DNA of 35,889 bases from Deltaproteobacteria bacterium (GTDB lineage Bacteria > Desulfobacterota > DSM-4660 > Desulfatiglandales > Desulfatiglandaceae): the NCBI GenBank assembly GCA_003646995.1, contig QMLZ01000006.1, positions 1-35,889 on the forward strand. Direction: 5' to 3'. Both the position numbers and the translations under genes were made by a program. How positions within the stretch are numbered: the stretch's first letter is position 1; every line of letters starts with the position of its first letter. Below the pieces are notes generated by a model that saw only the letters and a program-made list of their open reading frames with translations, did no database searches and was not told the DNA's origin. Shown in pieces: positions 23,713-32,698 of the stretch.

Positions 23713-24162
23713 TCAGTGCCTTTTATTTTTCTTATTTTTTCCTTTTTTCCAGTGCCCCGGAGGGTATTCTTTTCTGTGCTTGTCGAAGTAGGTATAAGGC
23801 CTGTCCGTGTCAGCTTCAATGAGGACGTATCCACCCAACCTTTCTTGGTAATGGACAGGTAAGAGGGCAGAGGTTCGCCAGCTAACTCCTTCAAGGTAAA
23901 AATAGACCTTGTTGGTTACGTCAAAGTAAACATATGAATCAGGGTAGTAACGGAACTGGTGCTTGGCCCTGTAACCCCATGCAGGGGCGTGAGGTGGGGG
24001 ACCGTGGCCATGGTGTCCTGAAGGCGGATGAGCTTCTGAACAAGGTTTGCCTTGTTTGCCCCAACCAACTGCTACCTCGCCACTGGTGGTGCTGCAACCA
24101 GTCAACATTGAAGCGCTGAACAAAAACACAAGAATGAGTGCAAATGAAATAACAATCTTCAT
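23713..24162 (-). CDS. Small His-rich lipoprotein
   Basis: About 149 residues from ATG 24162; the GGAGG just upstream lies inside the longer frame, which argues against that longer start. The signal peptide ends in the lipobox LTGC, so the mature protein is lipid-anchored. The mature N-terminus has a His/Pro-rich stretch (HPPSGHHGHGPPPHAP), a Tyr-rich beta region and a Lys-rich end (KKGKNKKNKRH). The His cluster might bind metal. I do not recognise the family. It is downstream of lptG in the same direction. Confidence 0.72.
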   Translation of the reverse strand: MKIVISFALILVFLFSASMLTGCSTTSGEVAVGWGKQGKPCSEAHPPSGHHGHGPPPHAPAWGYRAKHQFRYYPDSYVYFDVTNKVYFYLEGVSWRTSALLPVHYQERLGGYVLIEADTDRPYTYFDKHRKEYPPGHWKKGKNKKNKRH

Positions 24163-24252
24163 CGCACCTAAATCCTCCATGCTGATAAACAGGCGGCTAC
24201 TAGATTTTTCGGCACCAAGGGCAGAAAGGTTTAATTAAATTATTTAGATGAG

Positions 24253-25329
24253 TTACCTAGGGACAAGAGTTATTAAATATATTCCAAAAATAGCGAATAC
24301 AATGTTGGCAAGCCACGCAGAGAGGAACGGGGGGAGCAGCCCAGAAAAGCCGATCGCCCTTGTCACACCGAGCAAAAATACATAAAGAAAGCAAAGAGCG
24401 ACCCCAAGTGAAACCGCCATAGGTCCTCCCCCTTTTTCCACCTTCATCGAGATGGGAAACCCGATTAAAACCATGACCACCACAATAAACGGGAAGGCCA
24501 GTTTAATATTTAAGTCCACGAAATATCTGGTTGCGTCGTACCCTTCCTCCTGAACTCTCTCGGCGAATCTCCTCAGTTGCCAGTAGTTCAATTCCTCGGG
24601 CTTTCTTTCAACCTGGGTGAATGTTTGGGGCGTCTCCGGAAGAGATATGGTCAGTTGTTGAAAGCCCTTGGAGACATATCCCTCTCCTTTTTTAAGCTTC
24701 AGCTCCACTCCATCCTTAAGGTGCCAAGAACCGTTTTTCCATACAGCTAATCGTGCATCTATCCTTCGCACCAACCTGAAATCAGAAGAAAAGTAATAGA
24801 TTGATACGTCGTGGGCAATGGTTCCGTTCGAGTCAAATTTGCCGAACCAGTAAATTGCATTTTTTGACTTGTACCAGATGTGACTCCGGCCATAGAAACT
24901 TTGTGTCCGCCGTTTTCGGACCTTTGTCCTCCATATGTCGTTGCACCTTGAACTGGTGAAAGGAACAACAACCTCGGAGAGCAGGAACAGCAGGGCGGCG
25001 AGAAAGACTGACATGAAAACAATCGGCTGAAGAAGTTGGTTAACGTTAATCCCGGAGGCCTTCAGGGCAGTAATTTCATTGTTATTTTTCATGATGGTAA
25101 AAAGGATCACCACCGCTATAAGCACTGATGGGGGCAACATTTGAACCAGCATGTATGGTATCTTGAATAGAAAGTAAGACAGCATGACCTCTTTGGGCAC
25201 TCCTGATTCCAAGAAGTCATCTATCCTTGCGAAGAAGTGAATTATTAGATAAATGGATAGAAAGATGCATAGGCATATACCGAAAAACTTGAAAAATTCG
25301 CAGAAAAGATATCTTGAGAGCTTGCTCAT
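24253..25329 (-). CDS. lptG: LptF/LptG-family LPS export permease (LptG-like)
   Basis: 358 residues. Six membrane helices in the YjgP/YjgQ pattern: three in the N-terminal 110 residues, a long periplasmic beta-jellyroll region (about 125-265) and three at the C-terminus. The block KNNNEITALKASGIN is the conserved coupling helix that contacts LptB. LptG with LptF and LptB lifts lipopolysaccharide out of the inner membrane. Only one permease of the pair is in the window. Its 5' neighbours encode the ICMT-like and kinase-like proteins. Confidence 0.88.
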   Translation of the reverse strand: MSKLSRYLFCEFFKFFGICLCIFLSIYLIIHFFARIDDFLESGVPKEVMLSYFLFKIPYMLVQMLPPSVLIAVVILFTIMKNNNEITALKASGINVNQLLQPIVFMSVFLAALLFLLSEVVVPFTSSRCNDIWRTKVRKRRTQSFYGRSHIWYKSKNAIYWFGKFDSNGTIAHDVSIYYFSSDFRLVRRIDARLAVWKNGSWHLKDGVELKLKKGEGYVSKGFQQLTISLPETPQTFTQVERKPEELNYWQLRRFAERVQEEGYDATRYFVDLNIKLAFPFIVVVMVLIGFPISMKVEKGGGPMAVSLGVALCFLYVFLLGVTRAIGFSGLLPPFLSAWLANIVFAIFGIYLITLVPR

Positions 25330-25371
25330 CTATTAGATAGAGATTTGTTAGAGGGTTACACTTTTTTATTT

Positions 25372-25905
25372 TTAAAGCTTGCTTATTAGAACCAGCACTA
25401 AGATTATCACGCCCGCCAAGAGATATTGCTCCCTATTAACCTTCCAGAAAAGCTGGAAGCTCCAAGGCCTTTTCTGAGCCTTCTGGTAAGGTGAAAAGCG
25501 AGGGATGAGGCTTTTGGTATTACTGGCATATTCCCTGTACTCTTCCCCAAATAATCTCTCCAGCCTTGTCATCTCCTTCCTATACTTGCGGGGCATATAC
25601 TGGAAGAAGAAAATACCTAGCCCGACGAGCAGTAGAAGAAGGTCATATCCCCAACCCATTACACAAAACCCCAACAGCAAGAAAAGCCTGCCAAAGTAGA
25701 GGGGGTCCCTCAGGTAGGCGTAAGGTCCGGAGGTTGTAAGTTCTTCATTCCTTTGGAGGTGGCCCGCAGCCCATATTCTCATGGCCTCACCTATGGAAAC
25801 AAGGATGAGTCCGGCAATCACCGAATAAAGGGTGGGCCGGGCAAGGATTACAAGCAAAGCGACACCGGCTGCCAGAATCAATGACTGGGATATTTTCTTA
25901 CTCAT
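25372..25905 (-). CDS. ICMT/PEMT-like membrane methyltransferase
   Basis: 177 residues with about four membrane helices. The segments AAGHLQRNEELTTSGPYAYLRDPLYFGR and EMTRLERLFGEEYREYASNT match the isoprenylcysteine carboxyl-methyltransferase/phospholipid-methyltransferase superfamily; the second is part of the S-adenosylmethionine site. The substrate in bacteria is usually unknown, with lipid more likely than protein. The start overlaps the kinase-like gene stop by four bases (ATGA). Confidence 0.82.
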   Translation of the reverse strand: MSKKISQSLILAAGVALLVILARPTLYSVIAGLILVSIGEAMRIWAAGHLQRNEELTTSGPYAYLRDPLYFGRLFLLLGFCVMGWGYDLLLLLVGLGIFFFQYMPRKYRKEMTRLERLFGEEYREYASNTKSLIPRFSPYQKAQKRPWSFQLFWKVNREQYLLAGVIILVLVLISKL

Positions 25906-26498
25906 TTAGACCTCTTGAAAACCCGGTAAAGCATGAACATCTTGGGTGGTGTTCCCCTATCGAAAAATTTTTTTTCTACCTTGTAAAGCCTTTCCAGATC
26001 CAGCTGAACAAAGCATTTGAACACATAGTCATCAAAAACAGGAAATCTTCCTTTAACATATGCAGTGGAAAAATCAACTAAATAAGGAAAATCATTGTGG
26101 ATAAGGATGTTTCTTTGGTGCGCATCACCATGGGCTACGCCTCTTTGGTGGATTTGCTCAAACAATTTGACGAGTCGTTGGAAATAGATTTCACTTATTG
26201 TACCCTTTTCCATCTTGGATATGGGAATTCCGGGCACAGCGCTCATCTTAAGTGTATAAGGGCCGGTTCTTTCAATAAAGGAAGGAATTCCCTCCAAACC
26301 ACTCAATCTTTGAAGGGCCGCGGCCTCCCAGTTGATGCAAAGCCTGCCATACAGCTTTTGAATCATGGGATTGGAGCTGTAGTCTTTTACTATTATGTCA
26401 CCCTCTCGCCACACCTTGGCCTTCCATTTGTTCCTAGGTGCGTAGGGGACAGAGTCACTGCCCAAAGCGCCATGGTCTTTTTGCTCGAAATCGTTCAT
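25902..26498 (-). CDS. Kinase-like protein, LPS/Kdo kinase or RIO-like type
   Basis: 198 residues of a small protein-kinase-like fold. The likely ATP-binding Lys is K38 (IIVKDY), the helix-C Glu E58, the catalytic loop HGDAHQRNIL (123-132) and the metal-binding Asp D142 (VDFSTA). The shape and the lack of a eukaryote-like activation loop suggest a lipopolysaccharide-core or Kdo kinase-like enzyme (WaaP/KdkA-like). The coupled ICMT-like and LptG genes support a cell-envelope role. It is probably the first gene of that operon. Confidence 0.78.
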   Translation of the reverse strand: MNDFEQKDHGALGSDSVPYAPRNKWKAKVWREGDIIVKDYSSNPMIQKLYGRLCINWEAAALQRLSGLEGIPSFIERTGPYTLKMSAVPGIPISKMEKGTISEIYFQRLVKLFEQIHQRGVAHGDAHQRNILIHNDFPYLVDFSTAYVKGRFPVFDDYVFKCFVQLDLERLYKVEKKFFDRGTPPKMFMLYRVFKRSK

Positions 26499-26568
26499 CA
26501 GTAAAACGCCCTTATGGCTTCTGCCATGATTTTTGCTCTGTACCGTCGAAGTATTGCGATATCATGAG

Positions 26569-26610
26569 AGGGAATGTCAAGGGAATTAAAATCCTGCTAT
26601 CACATTCCCT
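26569..26610. promoter_or_regulatory. Inverted/direct repeat region, possible operator
   Basis: AGGGAATGT and ACATTCCCT form a perfect 9-bp inverted repeat with a 24-base spacer. GGGAAT is also repeated directly 11 bases apart (26570 and 26581), one helical turn. The region lies between two divergent envelope operons (starts 26498 on minus, 26695 on plus). TTGACT at 26617 could be a -35 box for the plus operon. Confidence 0.42.
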
Positions 26611-26694
26611 AGGAGATTGACTTTAGATCAGTAAATGGCGTATCCATGGTATGCGATGAGGTTTCAAGAAAAAGAGAAAACACAGTAAAATGGA

Positions 26695-27474
26695 ATGGAT
26701 TGTGAGCAGATGATGGCGCTTGAAAATGAGTCAAGTGAAGTTCCAGAGCTCTCTGTAGTCGTGCCCGTGCATAACGAGGCAGAGAATATTACCCCCCTTG
26801 TTGCAGAGATACGGGAGGCCTTAGACGGTAAGTTCAATTATGAAATCGTATACGTGGATGACGGCAGCACGGATGATACTCTGGCTATTCTTCGGTCCAT
26901 TGCAGCAGAATTTCCTAGACTTCGCGTAATTCACCACAAGACATGTTTTGGTCAATCCGCAGCAATATGGACGGGTGTAAAAGAGGCAAGGGGACAATGG
27001 ATAGCAACACTCGACGGAGACGGTCAAAATGATCCGAAGGACATCTTGAGGATCATTGATTTAAAGGGGGGTATCGAGGGGCTGGATCCCAGCCTGGTCC
27101 TATGCGGTTACCGCAGGAAAAGGCGGGATACGTGGCTGAAAAGGATTTCTTCCCGCATAGCTAATGGTGTCAGGAGCGCTTTGTTAAAAGACAATACGCC
27201 TGACACGGGTTGCGGCCTAAAGATTTTTGCGAGGCATGCTTACCTTTCTCTTCCCTTCTTTGATCACATGCACCGATTCCTGCCCGCATTGTTTCTTGCC
27301 AAGGGTGCAAAGGTAGAATCTGTCGAGGTCAATCACAGGTCTAGGCGTAGGGGGCAGACCCATTACGGCATCAAGAACCGTTTGTGGATTGGAATAATTG
27401 ATTTGATGGGTGTTATGTGGCTTCGGAGACGTTTGAAAAACCCCATAGCGAGGGAGGAAAACATTGAAAGCTAA
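26695..27474 (+). CDS. Family 2 glycosyltransferase, Dpm1/ArnC-like
   Basis: 259 residues. The GT-A core shows VVPVHNEAENI, VYVDDGSTDDT and the metal-binding DGDGQNDP, typical of enzymes that move a sugar onto polyprenyl phosphate. Unlike ArnC there are no C-terminal membrane helices, so it resembles the short Dpm1 type. It starts a three-gene cassette: its stop overlaps the lipid-A-N-domain gene by 11 bases, and the ArnT-like gene follows. The likely role is to make the polyprenyl-phosphate sugar that the ArnT-like enzyme uses. Confidence 0.9.
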   Translation: MDCEQMMALENESSEVPELSVVVPVHNEAENITPLVAEIREALDGKFNYEIVYVDDGSTDDTLAILRSIAAEFPRLRVIHHKTCFGQSAAIWTGVKEARGQWIATLDGDGQNDPKDILRIIDLKGGIEGLDPSLVLCGYRRKRRDTWLKRISSRIANGVRSALLKDNTPDTGCGLKIFARHAYLSLPFFDHMHRFLPALFLAKGAKVESVEVNHRSRRRGQTHYGIKNRLWIGIIDLMGVMWLRRRLKNPIAREENIES

Positions 27475-27748
27475 CGTAATATGGCTCGCCATAGGATTTT
27501 TGGGGCAGGCCCTTTTTTCGATGCGATTTTTAATCCAATGGATATACAGCGAAAGGAAAAAGCGGAGTGTTATCCCCCTTGCTTTTTGGTACTTCAGCCT
27601 CGCCGGAGGCATAACACTGCTAAGCTATGCAATCTACAGAAGGGATCCGGTCTTTATTCTCGGGCAGGCCACAGGTGTTTTTATCTATACCAGAAACTTG
27701 CAGCTCATTGCCCGCGAGCGCAGGACCAAGGCCAGCGGGGTCTCGTAG
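27464..27748 (+). CDS. Lipid-A-biosynthesis N-terminal (LAB_N) domain membrane protein
   Basis: 94 residues with about three membrane helices. FLGQALFSMRFLIQWIYSERKKRSVIP and FWYFSLAGGITLLSYAIYRRDP and the closing GQATGVFIYTRNL are hallmarks of the LAB_N family. It uses a TTG start, with GGAGG six bases upstream, overlapping the GT2 gene. Family members often stand between a polyprenyl-phosphate glycosyltransferase and an ArnT-type transferase and may flip or help transfer the sugar-lipid. That function is inferred from context. Confidence 0.85.
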   Translation: MKANVIWLAIGFLGQALFSMRFLIQWIYSERKKRSVIPLAFWYFSLAGGITLLSYAIYRRDPVFILGQATGVFIYTRNLQLIARERRTKASGVS

Positions 27749-27757
27749 AGGTGTGGT

Positions 27758-29413
27758 TTGAGTAGGTCTCACAATGCCCTTTGCGCAGCGTTCGTGCTCG
27801 CCTCTTGGTCTATCCTCTGGTTATCCAGTTACCTGTTACGCCCTCTTTGGCCGATAGACGAGACCCGTTACGTAACAGTAGCCTGGGAGATGTGGCAAAA
27901 AGGTGACTTCCTTGTGCCACGTCTCAATGGCTTGCCGTATCCACACAAACCACCATTGCTGTTTTGGCTGATCCACGCGGGTTGGTGGGCGTTCGGCGTA
28001 AACGAATGGTGGCCTAGGTTGGTTCCATCTTTGTTCGGCCTTTTATGCCTTTTTCCTTTGAGGCGTGTAGCAAATATTCTCTGGGAAGATAATGAAAAAC
28101 TTCCTTGTCTCGTGTCCATGATTCTCATGGGATCCATCCTTTGGTTGGCATTTTGTACCTTTGTGATGTTTGATCTCCTCCTGAGTTTTTTTGTTCTGGT
28201 TGCGATAGTCGGCGGAGTTTACATCATCACGGGCAGGCAGTGGCAGGGTATGGTATTGATGGGTCTGGGTCTGGGCCTGGGGACCCTTTCAAAGGGGCCA
28301 GTGGTTTTTGTTCATACCCTTCCCGTCCTTTTCCTTTTTCCGTGGTGGGCGCAAGCATTAAGAAGAACAAAGAGCAAATTCATTATTGCCAATTATTGTG
28401 GGGCCATATTAATAGGGATAGCAATAGTGCTTGCGTGGGTGATCCCAGCAATAAAGGCAGGTGGGGGGGAATATGGTGATGCCATATTGTGGGGACAGAC
28501 TGCACACAGGGTTACCTCCTCATTTGCTCACAGAAGGCCTGTTTGGTGGTATATGCCATGGCTGCCTGTGTTGCTCCTTCCATGGATCTTTTTTATTCCC
28601 ATGTGGAAGACCCTTTTCTTGAGGCATAATCCCCGCACTGTGCTTCGTTTTTGCCTGTCTTGGATTATTTCAACCTTAGTAATTTTTTCGATTTTGAGTG
28701 GAAAACAGGTCTATTACTTATTGCCAATGTTACCTGGCGTGGCACTGTTCATTGCCTCAGGCCTTTCCACTCAGAGCGAAGTGGGAACCAAGGGGACCCT
28801 GCCTTTTGCCGTTTTCATGGCTCTCTTGGCAACAGGGCTTATGCTTAGCCCAATTGTGGCAAAAAGCTTACCCTATGGAACTCACCGGGCGTGGTGCATC
28901 GCTGGTGGCTCAATACTTCTCGGAGCGGCTGCTGCGATATTGGTTCTGAAGCCTAGGAAGGTATTAGGAGGGGTCGCAGCGATACTTATGGGCTCCATAC
29001 TGTCCTTTGTGATTACAGAGGCAGTGTTTGTAAAGACAATAGGTAACAGATACGACCTCAGGGGCGTAGCACGTATCTTAAGGGCATATGAGGAGCAGGG
29101 CAGGCCCGTTGCGCATACAGGAAAGTATCATGGTCAATATCATTTCCTCGGGAGATTGAAAGAGCCTTTCCAGGTAATACGGCGGGGTCAGATAGGAGCT
29201 TGGCTGGCGACCCATCCAAAGGGGAGGGTGATAGCCTACTTCCGCCGCCCTCCTGCTTCAGCTGACTGGAAGCTCCTGTACTCTCATCCTTACAGAGGAA
29301 AGACGCTGGTAATCTTGGGGCTGCGGCACTCCAAGACAAGAGGGGTTGGCCGGGGTATTACCGATCGCTGTCTCCGGGATCGCCGTCTGACACAGAGAGC
29401 CCGTACTTCTTGA
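27758..29413 (+). CDS. ArnT-like GT83 glycosyltransferase
   Basis: 551 residues with about 12 membrane helices. The first periplasmic loop has WPIDETRY with the acidic pair needed in ArnT/PMT-like enzymes, and GLPYPHKPPLLFWLI follows, as in ArnT. Such enzymes transfer a sugar from polyprenyl phosphate to lipid A or another envelope molecule. The TTG start follows AGAGGTG. The last ~18 residues are encoded opposite the C-terminus of the sigma-54 activator gene (56-base tail-to-tail overlap) and look like an addition to the family end. Confidence 0.85.
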   Translation: MSRSHNALCAAFVLASWSILWLSSYLLRPLWPIDETRYVTVAWEMWQKGDFLVPRLNGLPYPHKPPLLFWLIHAGWWAFGVNEWWPRLVPSLFGLLCLFPLRRVANILWEDNEKLPCLVSMILMGSILWLAFCTFVMFDLLLSFFVLVAIVGGVYIITGRQWQGMVLMGLGLGLGTLSKGPVVFVHTLPVLFLFPWWAQALRRTKSKFIIANYCGAILIGIAIVLAWVIPAIKAGGGEYGDAILWGQTAHRVTSSFAHRRPVWWYMPWLPVLLLPWIFFIPMWKTLFLRHNPRTVLRFCLSWIISTLVIFSILSGKQVYYLLPMLPGVALFIASGLSTQSEVGTKGTLPFAVFMALLATGLMLSPIVAKSLPYGTHRAWCIAGGSILLGAAAAILVLKPRKVLGGVAAILMGSILSFVITEAVFVKTIGNRYDLRGVARILRAYEEQGRPVAHTGKYHGQYHFLGRLKEPFQVIRRGQIGAWLATHPKGRVIAYFRRPPASADWKLLYSHPYRGKTLVILGLRHSKTRGVGRGITDRCLRDRRLTQRARTS

Positions 29414-30785
29414 GCTTTCTTATCACAGTGGAGTGATCTACGCCCAATAACCTGGCAGCTTCTCTGCTGCTTTTTTTGATGGCCATGGCCTGGCGCAACA
29501 GCTGCATCTCCACCTTTTGTCTGGCTTCCTTCAAGGGGATTATACCTCTTACCTCAACTGGGGAGCCATTTCCTTGTCCAGTGCTGTAAATCCCCGGAGG
29601 AAGATGGCGGGGCTCCAAGGTATCCCCGTCACTTGTTATAACCATCCGCTCAATAACATTTTGAAGCTCCCTCACATTGCCGGGCCAATCATAGCACTCC
29701 AATGCGCTTACCAGTTCCTTGGAAAATTTTTTGGACCGGTTGAACTTGCGATTGTAATGGCGGAGGAAGTGCCATGCTAAAGGGAATATATCCTCAGGCC
29801 GTTCCCTCAATGGCGGCACCTTGATGGGGACAACATAGAGCCTGTAAAAGAGGTCTTCTCGAAATCGACCCTCCCTGACCAATTTGGGAAGGTCTCGGTT
29901 TGTGGCAGCGATGACCCTCACGTCTAGTTTTATTGGCTTTACTCCTCCAACGCGTACCACCTCGAGGTCTTCGATGACCTTAAGGAGCTTGACTTGGCAT
30001 TGCAAGGGCATTTCCCCAATTTCATCAAGGAAGATAAACCCTCCGTCGGCAAGCTCGAAAAGCCCAGGCTTGCCTTCTTTCACGGCCCCTGTAAAGGCTC
30101 CCCGGGCATAGCCAAATAGCTCGGATTCAAACAAATTTTCAGGGATTGCCCCGCAATTTACCGGGATAAAAGGCCCCTTTCTCCGTGCACTCAACCTGTG
30201 CATGAGCCTTGCCAATACTTCCTTACCAGTGCCGGATTCTCCCTCGAACAGAACAACGGAATCCACCTGGGCGAGGCGCGCCACCAGGTCTATAATGCCC
30301 GTCATCACCTTGTTTTCAGCAATTATCTCCCCCCCAGTGATGTGGGAGATTCGGGCATGCTCTGGCGCAGAGAGATAAAGGGCCATAAGGCGGGATACCT
30401 CTTCTTTGAGCCGTTGCAGTTCTGTAACATCTCTGATATTAATGATTATGTGTTCAGCAGAATTGCCTAGGCGCACCGGCGTGGCTGTTACGTAAATTTC
30501 ATTACCGTGCCTTAATTTACCCATACTGGTGACGCTTCTTCCCAATTGCCTGACCAGACGCACCACTTCCTGGATAGTATGAAGACAGATGTGAGTTTCA
30601 CCGTCCAGCTTTTCCAGGTTATGACCCATGAGGGTGTCGGCCTTTAAACCCGTGATACGGGTAAAACTGCTATTGACACTTATCACTGACATACCGTGTA
30701 GGAGAATTATCCCGTCGTAGAAACTCTCCATGAACGAGTCAAGAATGCCGCCAAAGGGTCTTTGATTTGTGGGGTGGGCTTCCAT
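29358..30785 (-). CDS. PAS-sigma-54 interaction transcriptional activator
   Basis: About 475 residues from ATG 30785, which has GGAG nine bases upstream; a TTG at 30836 lacks a ribosome site. An N-terminal PAS domain (about 20-125, including ILLHGMSVISVNSSFTRITG) is followed by the AAA+ domain with Walker A GESGTGKE, the sigma-54 contact loop GAFTGA and Walker B FLDEIGEM, then a Fis-type HTH at the end (SREAARLLGVDHSTVIRKLK). All features needed to open a sigma-54 promoter are intact. It lies downstream of the methyltransferase-activase pair, and two sigma-54 promoters lie in that operon's upstream region, so those are its probable targets. The PAS ligand is unknown. Confidence 0.94.
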   Translation of the reverse strand: MEAHPTNQRPFGGILDSFMESFYDGIILLHGMSVISVNSSFTRITGLKADTLMGHNLEKLDGETHICLHTIQEVVRLVRQLGRSVTSMGKLRHGNEIYVTATPVRLGNSAEHIIINIRDVTELQRLKEEVSRLMALYLSAPEHARISHITGGEIIAENKVMTGIIDLVARLAQVDSVVLFEGESGTGKEVLARLMHRLSARRKGPFIPVNCGAIPENLFESELFGYARGAFTGAVKEGKPGLFELADGGFIFLDEIGEMPLQCQVKLLKVIEDLEVVRVGGVKPIKLDVRVIAATNRDLPKLVREGRFREDLFYRLYVVPIKVPPLRERPEDIFPLAWHFLRHYNRKFNRSKKFSKELVSALECYDWPGNVRELQNVIERMVITSDGDTLEPRHLPPGIYSTGQGNGSPVEVRGIIPLKEARQKVEMQLLRQAMAIKKSSREAARLLGVDHSTVIRKLKKYGLSVSDGDPGDSDR

Positions 30786-30856
30786 GATCGCATGCTCCGC
30801 AACATGAAGAATAGGACATTTAGCGTAGTTTTTCAAACAATTGTGGTGATGACAGT

Positions 30857-32698
30857 TTAAGAATCAATTGCCTTTGAAAAGAACATATGGGAGACGAAGA
30901 GGTCCTGAAAGCGGGTAGATGAGGCCAGTTCGATATATTCCATTGACCCAGCGATTCTCTGTGCTTCACGCCTTTTCTTCATATCCACTAGGGCCAAGCA
31001 TGCACCATGGCCAGCTGCATTGCCACATGCTATTATCTGGCAATTGGGGGGCGATGGTATGAGATCTATGAGCTGTGCATCAAAGGAATCTATAAAGTTT
31101 CCTCCTGCCCCTGCTAAGTAAATTCTGCGAATTTCCGGGCCAAAAGACTCCATCATTATGGAAATCCCGGCACGGATCGCCCCTTTTGCCATTTGAAGTT
31201 CTGCAATGTCCTTTTGGGTAATGACTATATCATGGCCTGTGGGATTTTCGTCTTTCCATGAAAGGACAAATTCATCTCCATCTTCTCCATCTCTGAGCCT
31301 TGAGCTCTTTATGGAATGATTGAAGTTCCCCCGTTGCAGTATACATCCAGTTCTTATGAGTTCAGCCACCGCTGAAATGAGACCTGAGCCACAGATGCCG
31401 ATGGGGGGCCGGTTATGAATAGTCTTCAGCCCAACCTCCAATGTCGTGGGATCGATACGTACTTGATTAATGGCACCGCTTGCTGCCCGCATTCCCCACT
31501 TGATGTGACCACCTTCAAAGGCAGGACCTGCTGCTGTTGAGCAGCACATGATTCGATTCTTGTCTCCCATGGCTATTTCGCCGTTTGTGCCAATGTCGAT
31601 CACCAGTGAGCGCAGTCTGGAGCGGTGCAGGCGGGTTGAAAGCACGCATGCAACCGCATCGCTTCCCACAAAGCCGGCCTTAACTGGCAAAAAGTAAACA
31701 TACCCCGAAGGGGCGACCTTCAGGCCCACATCTCTGGCCTTATATTCCTGGGCCGATGATATGGCAGGCGCATAAGGGGCAAAAGAGAGGAATTGGGGGT
31801 TTATCCCCAGGAAAAAATGGTGCATTGCAGTATTGCCCACAACCGACACCTCCATAACTTCCTCATGGGAGATACCGATATCGTTACACGCTTCTGTGAT
31901 CAGGGAATTGGCACAGGAAATGAGAGAGCTATGGAGTTTTTGTAAACCCCCCTCGGTTTGTTGGCAAAAGGATATCCTGGTTATAATGTCATCACCATAT
32001 GGAATTTGTGGATTCATCGATGACTTAGTAGACAGGATTCTTGCCTTGAGCAAGTCCACAAGATATGCCACGACTGTGGTGGTCCCCACGTCAATTGCCA
32101 CCCCATAAGGCCCGTCCTCTCGCTCTTCAGTGAGACCTACAACCTCTGTTGCTCCCCGGACAAGGACCCTTACCGGGCCTTGCTTGGAACGCAAAACGTG
32201 CGGAATATCGCGCACGACATATGGGTCAGTATGAAGGCGCCTCAGTCCATGTTCCTTTTCCAAAGCGCTGATAAGCCTTTCCCGGTCTGCTACTGGATCT
32301 GATATGGTGGGCGAAGGGACTGATACTGCGTAGACAAACAAAGGTGGGCGAAGTGAGTTTGGGGGTGGTAGTTGCTGAGTCGAAGTTAATATGATTTGGG
32401 CTTTGGATCGGCTTTGTTCTGGGACTAAAACCGCCAAACTTCCCTGGGCTATGGTGTTGCAGGCAAGCCTGTAACCCTCGGATATCAACCTGTCACCTAA
32501 AAGCTTTCTCTCAACATCATCAGGAGGAGAAAGAGGAGGCAAGTGGCCCTTTAAAATGACCTTGCACTTGCCACATCTCTGTCTGCCGCCACATAGAGAA
32601 TCGAGTTGAACGCCTGCAAGCCTTGCTGCCTCAAGAATGGAAATGGGCCTGTCGATTTTGATGCTCTTTCCGGATGGCAAAAACCGTATTGTGAACAC
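30857..32698 (-). CDS. RACo-like corrinoid activase ([2Fe-2S], ASKHA, DUF4445)
   Basis: 613 residues. An N-terminal ferredoxin-type domain has C36, C42, C45 and C80 in the CX5CX2C...C pattern for a [2Fe-2S] cluster. A linker follows, then an ASKHA-type ATPase core: AIDVGTTT (201-208), VVGNTAMHH, VIDIGTNGEI and LAGAGGNF. This is the layout of RACo/RamA-like activases, which use ATP to reduce an inactive Co(II) corrinoid to Co(I). The GTG start shares one base with the stop of the corrinoid methyltransferase gene, so the two are made together. Its partner is therefore very likely the adjacent B12 domain. Confidence 0.92.
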   Translation of the reverse strand: MFTIRFLPSGKSIKIDRPISILEAARLAGVQLDSLCGGRQRCGKCKVILKGHLPPLSPPDDVERKLLGDRLISEGYRLACNTIAQGSLAVLVPEQSRSKAQIILTSTQQLPPPNSLRPPLFVYAVSVPSPTISDPVADRERLISALEKEHGLRRLHTDPYVVRDIPHVLRSKQGPVRVLVRGATEVVGLTEEREDGPYGVAIDVGTTTVVAYLVDLLKARILSTKSSMNPQIPYGDDIITRISFCQQTEGGLQKLHSSLISCANSLITEACNDIGISHEEVMEVSVVGNTAMHHFFLGINPQFLSFAPYAPAISSAQEYKARDVGLKVAPSGYVYFLPVKAGFVGSDAVACVLSTRLHRSRLRSLVIDIGTNGEIAMGDKNRIMCCSTAAGPAFEGGHIKWGMRAASGAINQVRIDPTTLEVGLKTIHNRPPIGICGSGLISAVAELIRTGCILQRGNFNHSIKSSRLRDGEDGDEFVLSWKDENPTGHDIVITQKDIAELQMAKGAIRAGISIMMESFGPEIRRIYLAGAGGNFIDSFDAQLIDLIPSPPNCQIIACGNAAGHGACLALVDMKKRREAQRIAGSMEYIELASSTRFQDLFVSHMFFSKAIDS

